A DNA stretch of 64,000 nucleotides from Paraburkholderia agricolaris (GTDB taxonomy: Bacteria > Pseudomonadota > Gammaproteobacteria > Burkholderiales > Burkholderiaceae): the NCBI RefSeq assembly GCF_009455635.1, contig NZ_QPER01000001.1, forward strand, positions 4,154,001 to 4,218,000, written 5' to 3'. The position numbers and the translations under genes were made by a program. The notes beneath the pieces were generated by a model. The model did not search any database, was not told the DNA's origin, and saw only the letters and a program-made list of their open reading frames with translations. Below are positions 62,937 to 64,000 of this stretch, piece by piece; within the stretch, counting starts at the first letter, position 1, and each line of letters opens with the position of its first letter.

Positions 62937-63433
62937 CGGGCACGCTCCCCGGGCTGGCCATTCAGGCGCCCAGCAAGCCGCTTCGGCAATTGCAGGATCG
63001 CGTCGGCATTCGACGACGAAAAGCAGCGTGAGGCCGCTTCTTCATACGGCAGCCACAGAAACGCGGTGTGCTCGCGCGGCGCGAGCGTCACCTCGATCTG
63101 CTCGGGCACTTCCAGGCTGAACCAGTGCTCGGTGTTGTGAATCACGCCCTCGGCATAGCGATGCCGGAACTGAGGGTAGATCTCATACTCGATCGCATAC
63201 TGCCAGTCGTACAGCGCACTCGGCGGCACCAGCTTGCTGCCGACCACAATGCCGGTTTCCTCGGCCACTTCGCGGGCCGCGGTCTCAATGAAGGGTTCGT
63301 CGATCTGGTCTTTAGAACCGGTCACCGACTGCCAGAAATCCGCGTGATCGGCGCGCCGGATCAACAGCACGTCGAGCGCGGGCGTGTGGATGACAACGAG
63401 TACGGATTGCGGAATCTTCGGCGGTTTCGGCAT
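62933..63433 (-). CDS. nudB: Dihydroneopterin triphosphate diphosphatase NudB
   Basis: NudB removes pyrophosphate from dihydroneopterin triphosphate in folate synthesis. The 166-residue Nudix enzyme has the box GSKDQIDEPFIETAAREVAEETGI (residues about 43-66, extended loop) and starts MPKPPKIPQSVLVVIHTP. ATG 63433 was chosen because the frame to 63592 crosses the aspS terminator. It lies directly downstream of aspS as in many proteobacteria. Confidence 0.92.
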   Translation of the reverse strand: MPKPPKIPQSVLVVIHTPALDVLLIRRADHADFWQSVTGSKDQIDEPFIETAAREVAEETGIVVGSKLVPPSALYDWQYAIEYEIYPQFRHRYAEGVIHNTEHWFSLEVPEQIEVTLAPREHTAFLWLPYEEAASRCFSSSNADAILQLPKRLAGRLNGQPGERAR

Positions 63434-63540
63434 GGCGTAAAAAACTGGGCGCAAAAACTTGCGCGGTACATGTCGGTGGTCGGTTCGGCTAGCGGTCCGG
63501 TGATCGATCGGGACCGGTTGCTTCGACTGTAACGCAAAAA

Positions 63541-63571
63541 ACGAAAAAGGCGCATCACGCGCCTTTTTCGT
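63541..63571 (-). terminator. Rho-independent terminator of aspS
   Basis: ACGAAAAAGGCGC (63541-63553) pairs perfectly with GCGCCTTTTTCGT (63559-63571) around a five-base loop. On the minus strand it is followed by a T-run, and it lies 66 bases after the aspS stop. Confidence 0.9.
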
Positions 63572-63637
63572 TTGCTTCTCCGTGTACCTCATGCGGCCAT
63601 ATTCAGGCCGCTTCGGTTTGCTCCGGTTTGCTTCGGC

Positions 63638-64000
63638 TTAGACCTTCGGTTCCGGCTGGCGCAGACGGATGTGCAATTCGCGCAGCTGGCGCTCGTCCAC
63701 TTCACTCGGCGCCTGCGTGAGCAGACACTGCGCGCGTTGCGTCTTCGGGAACGCGATCACGTCGCGAATCGAATCGGCGCCGGCCATCATCGTGATGATG
63801 CGGTCCAGACCGAATGCGATACCACCGTGCGGCGGCGCGCCGTATTGCAGCGCGTCGAGCAGGAAGCCGAACTTGGCTTGCGCTTCTTCCGCGCCGATCT
63901 TCAGCGCGCGGAACACCTTGCTCTGCACTTCTTCACGGTGGATACGCACAGAACCGCCGCCGATTTCCCAGCCGTTCAACACCATGTCGTAAGCCTTGGC
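63638..64000 (-). CDS. aspS: Aspartyl-tRNA synthetase, C-terminal part
   Basis: The window edge cuts the gene; 121 codons from about 64000 to the stop at 63638 are present. The class II motif 3 is seen in [21 protein letters not shown], followed by [23 protein letters not shown], the characteristic AspRS end. Function: charging of tRNA-Asp (possibly also tRNA-Asn in this bacterial group). Terminator downstream at 63541. Confidence 0.96.
   Translation of the reverse strand, partial: AKAYDMVLNGWEIGGGSVRIHREEVQSKVFRALKIGAEEAQAKFGFLLDALQYGAPPHGGIAFGLDRIITMMAGADSIRDVIAFPKTQRAQCLLTQAPSEVDERQLRELHIRLRQPEPKV

Overview
This is a GC-rich chromosomal window from a beta-proteobacterium of the Burkholderia/Paraburkholderia group. 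The evidence is the conserved gene order lptD-surA-pdxA-rsmA next to amgK-murU, glyQ-glyS-gmhB-plsC, and aspS followed by nudB; the general porin and DUF4148-type secreted protein typical of Burkholderiaceae; and the coding style. No rRNA, tRNA, CRISPR array or intact insertion sequence was recognised.

Layout. 1-5.5 kb holds housekeeping genes: a pntAA fragment, nudJ-mnmA, an FMN-binding glutamate synthase-like membrane protein and an FkbM methyltransferase. 5.56-14.6 kb is an accessory island of lower GC, built around one full-length Sec-exported Rhs/YD-repeat protein with its immunity gene, followed in the direction of transcription by an array of displaced Rhs C-terminal tips, each followed by its own candidate immunity gene. 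Between them, facing the other way, are SymE-type toxin genes, a broken XRE regulator, operator-like inverted repeats and four copies of one bidirectional terminator hairpin. The array looks like a two-fold duplicated unit in successive states of decay. 15-20.4 kb is a glyQS-gmhB-plsC-ygjP run. 20.5-30.8 kb carries NTF2-like, glyoxalase I, acyl-CoA ligase, alkylsulfatase with its TetR regulator and two matching operators, a LysR/MFS pair, a porin and an EamA exporter. 30.9-38.8 kb is outer-membrane biogenesis (lptD, surA), pdxA, rsmA and muropeptide recycling (amgK, murU). 38.9-47.4 kb holds an Atm1-type ABC exporter, a thioesterase, a DUF4148-like protein and three regulator/enzyme/transporter sets. 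47.4-52.2 kb has a GGDEF-EAL protein, a nitrate reductase-associated protein and fdhD. 52.3-59.6 kb is a complete beta-oxidation operon with a TetR regulator and an 18-bp perfect palindrome. The end carries a TPR-glycosyltransferase-like protein, clsB, nudB and the 3' end of aspS.

The part most likely to be new is the Rhs island. Two orphan tips have essentially no start codon, so they can only be expressed after recombination into the intact rhs gene through the shared core repeat. The immunity genes are translationally coupled to the tips by ATGA overlaps. SymE/XRE modules are interleaved with a regular period. Toxin families of the tips and three of the four immunity proteins were not recognised.
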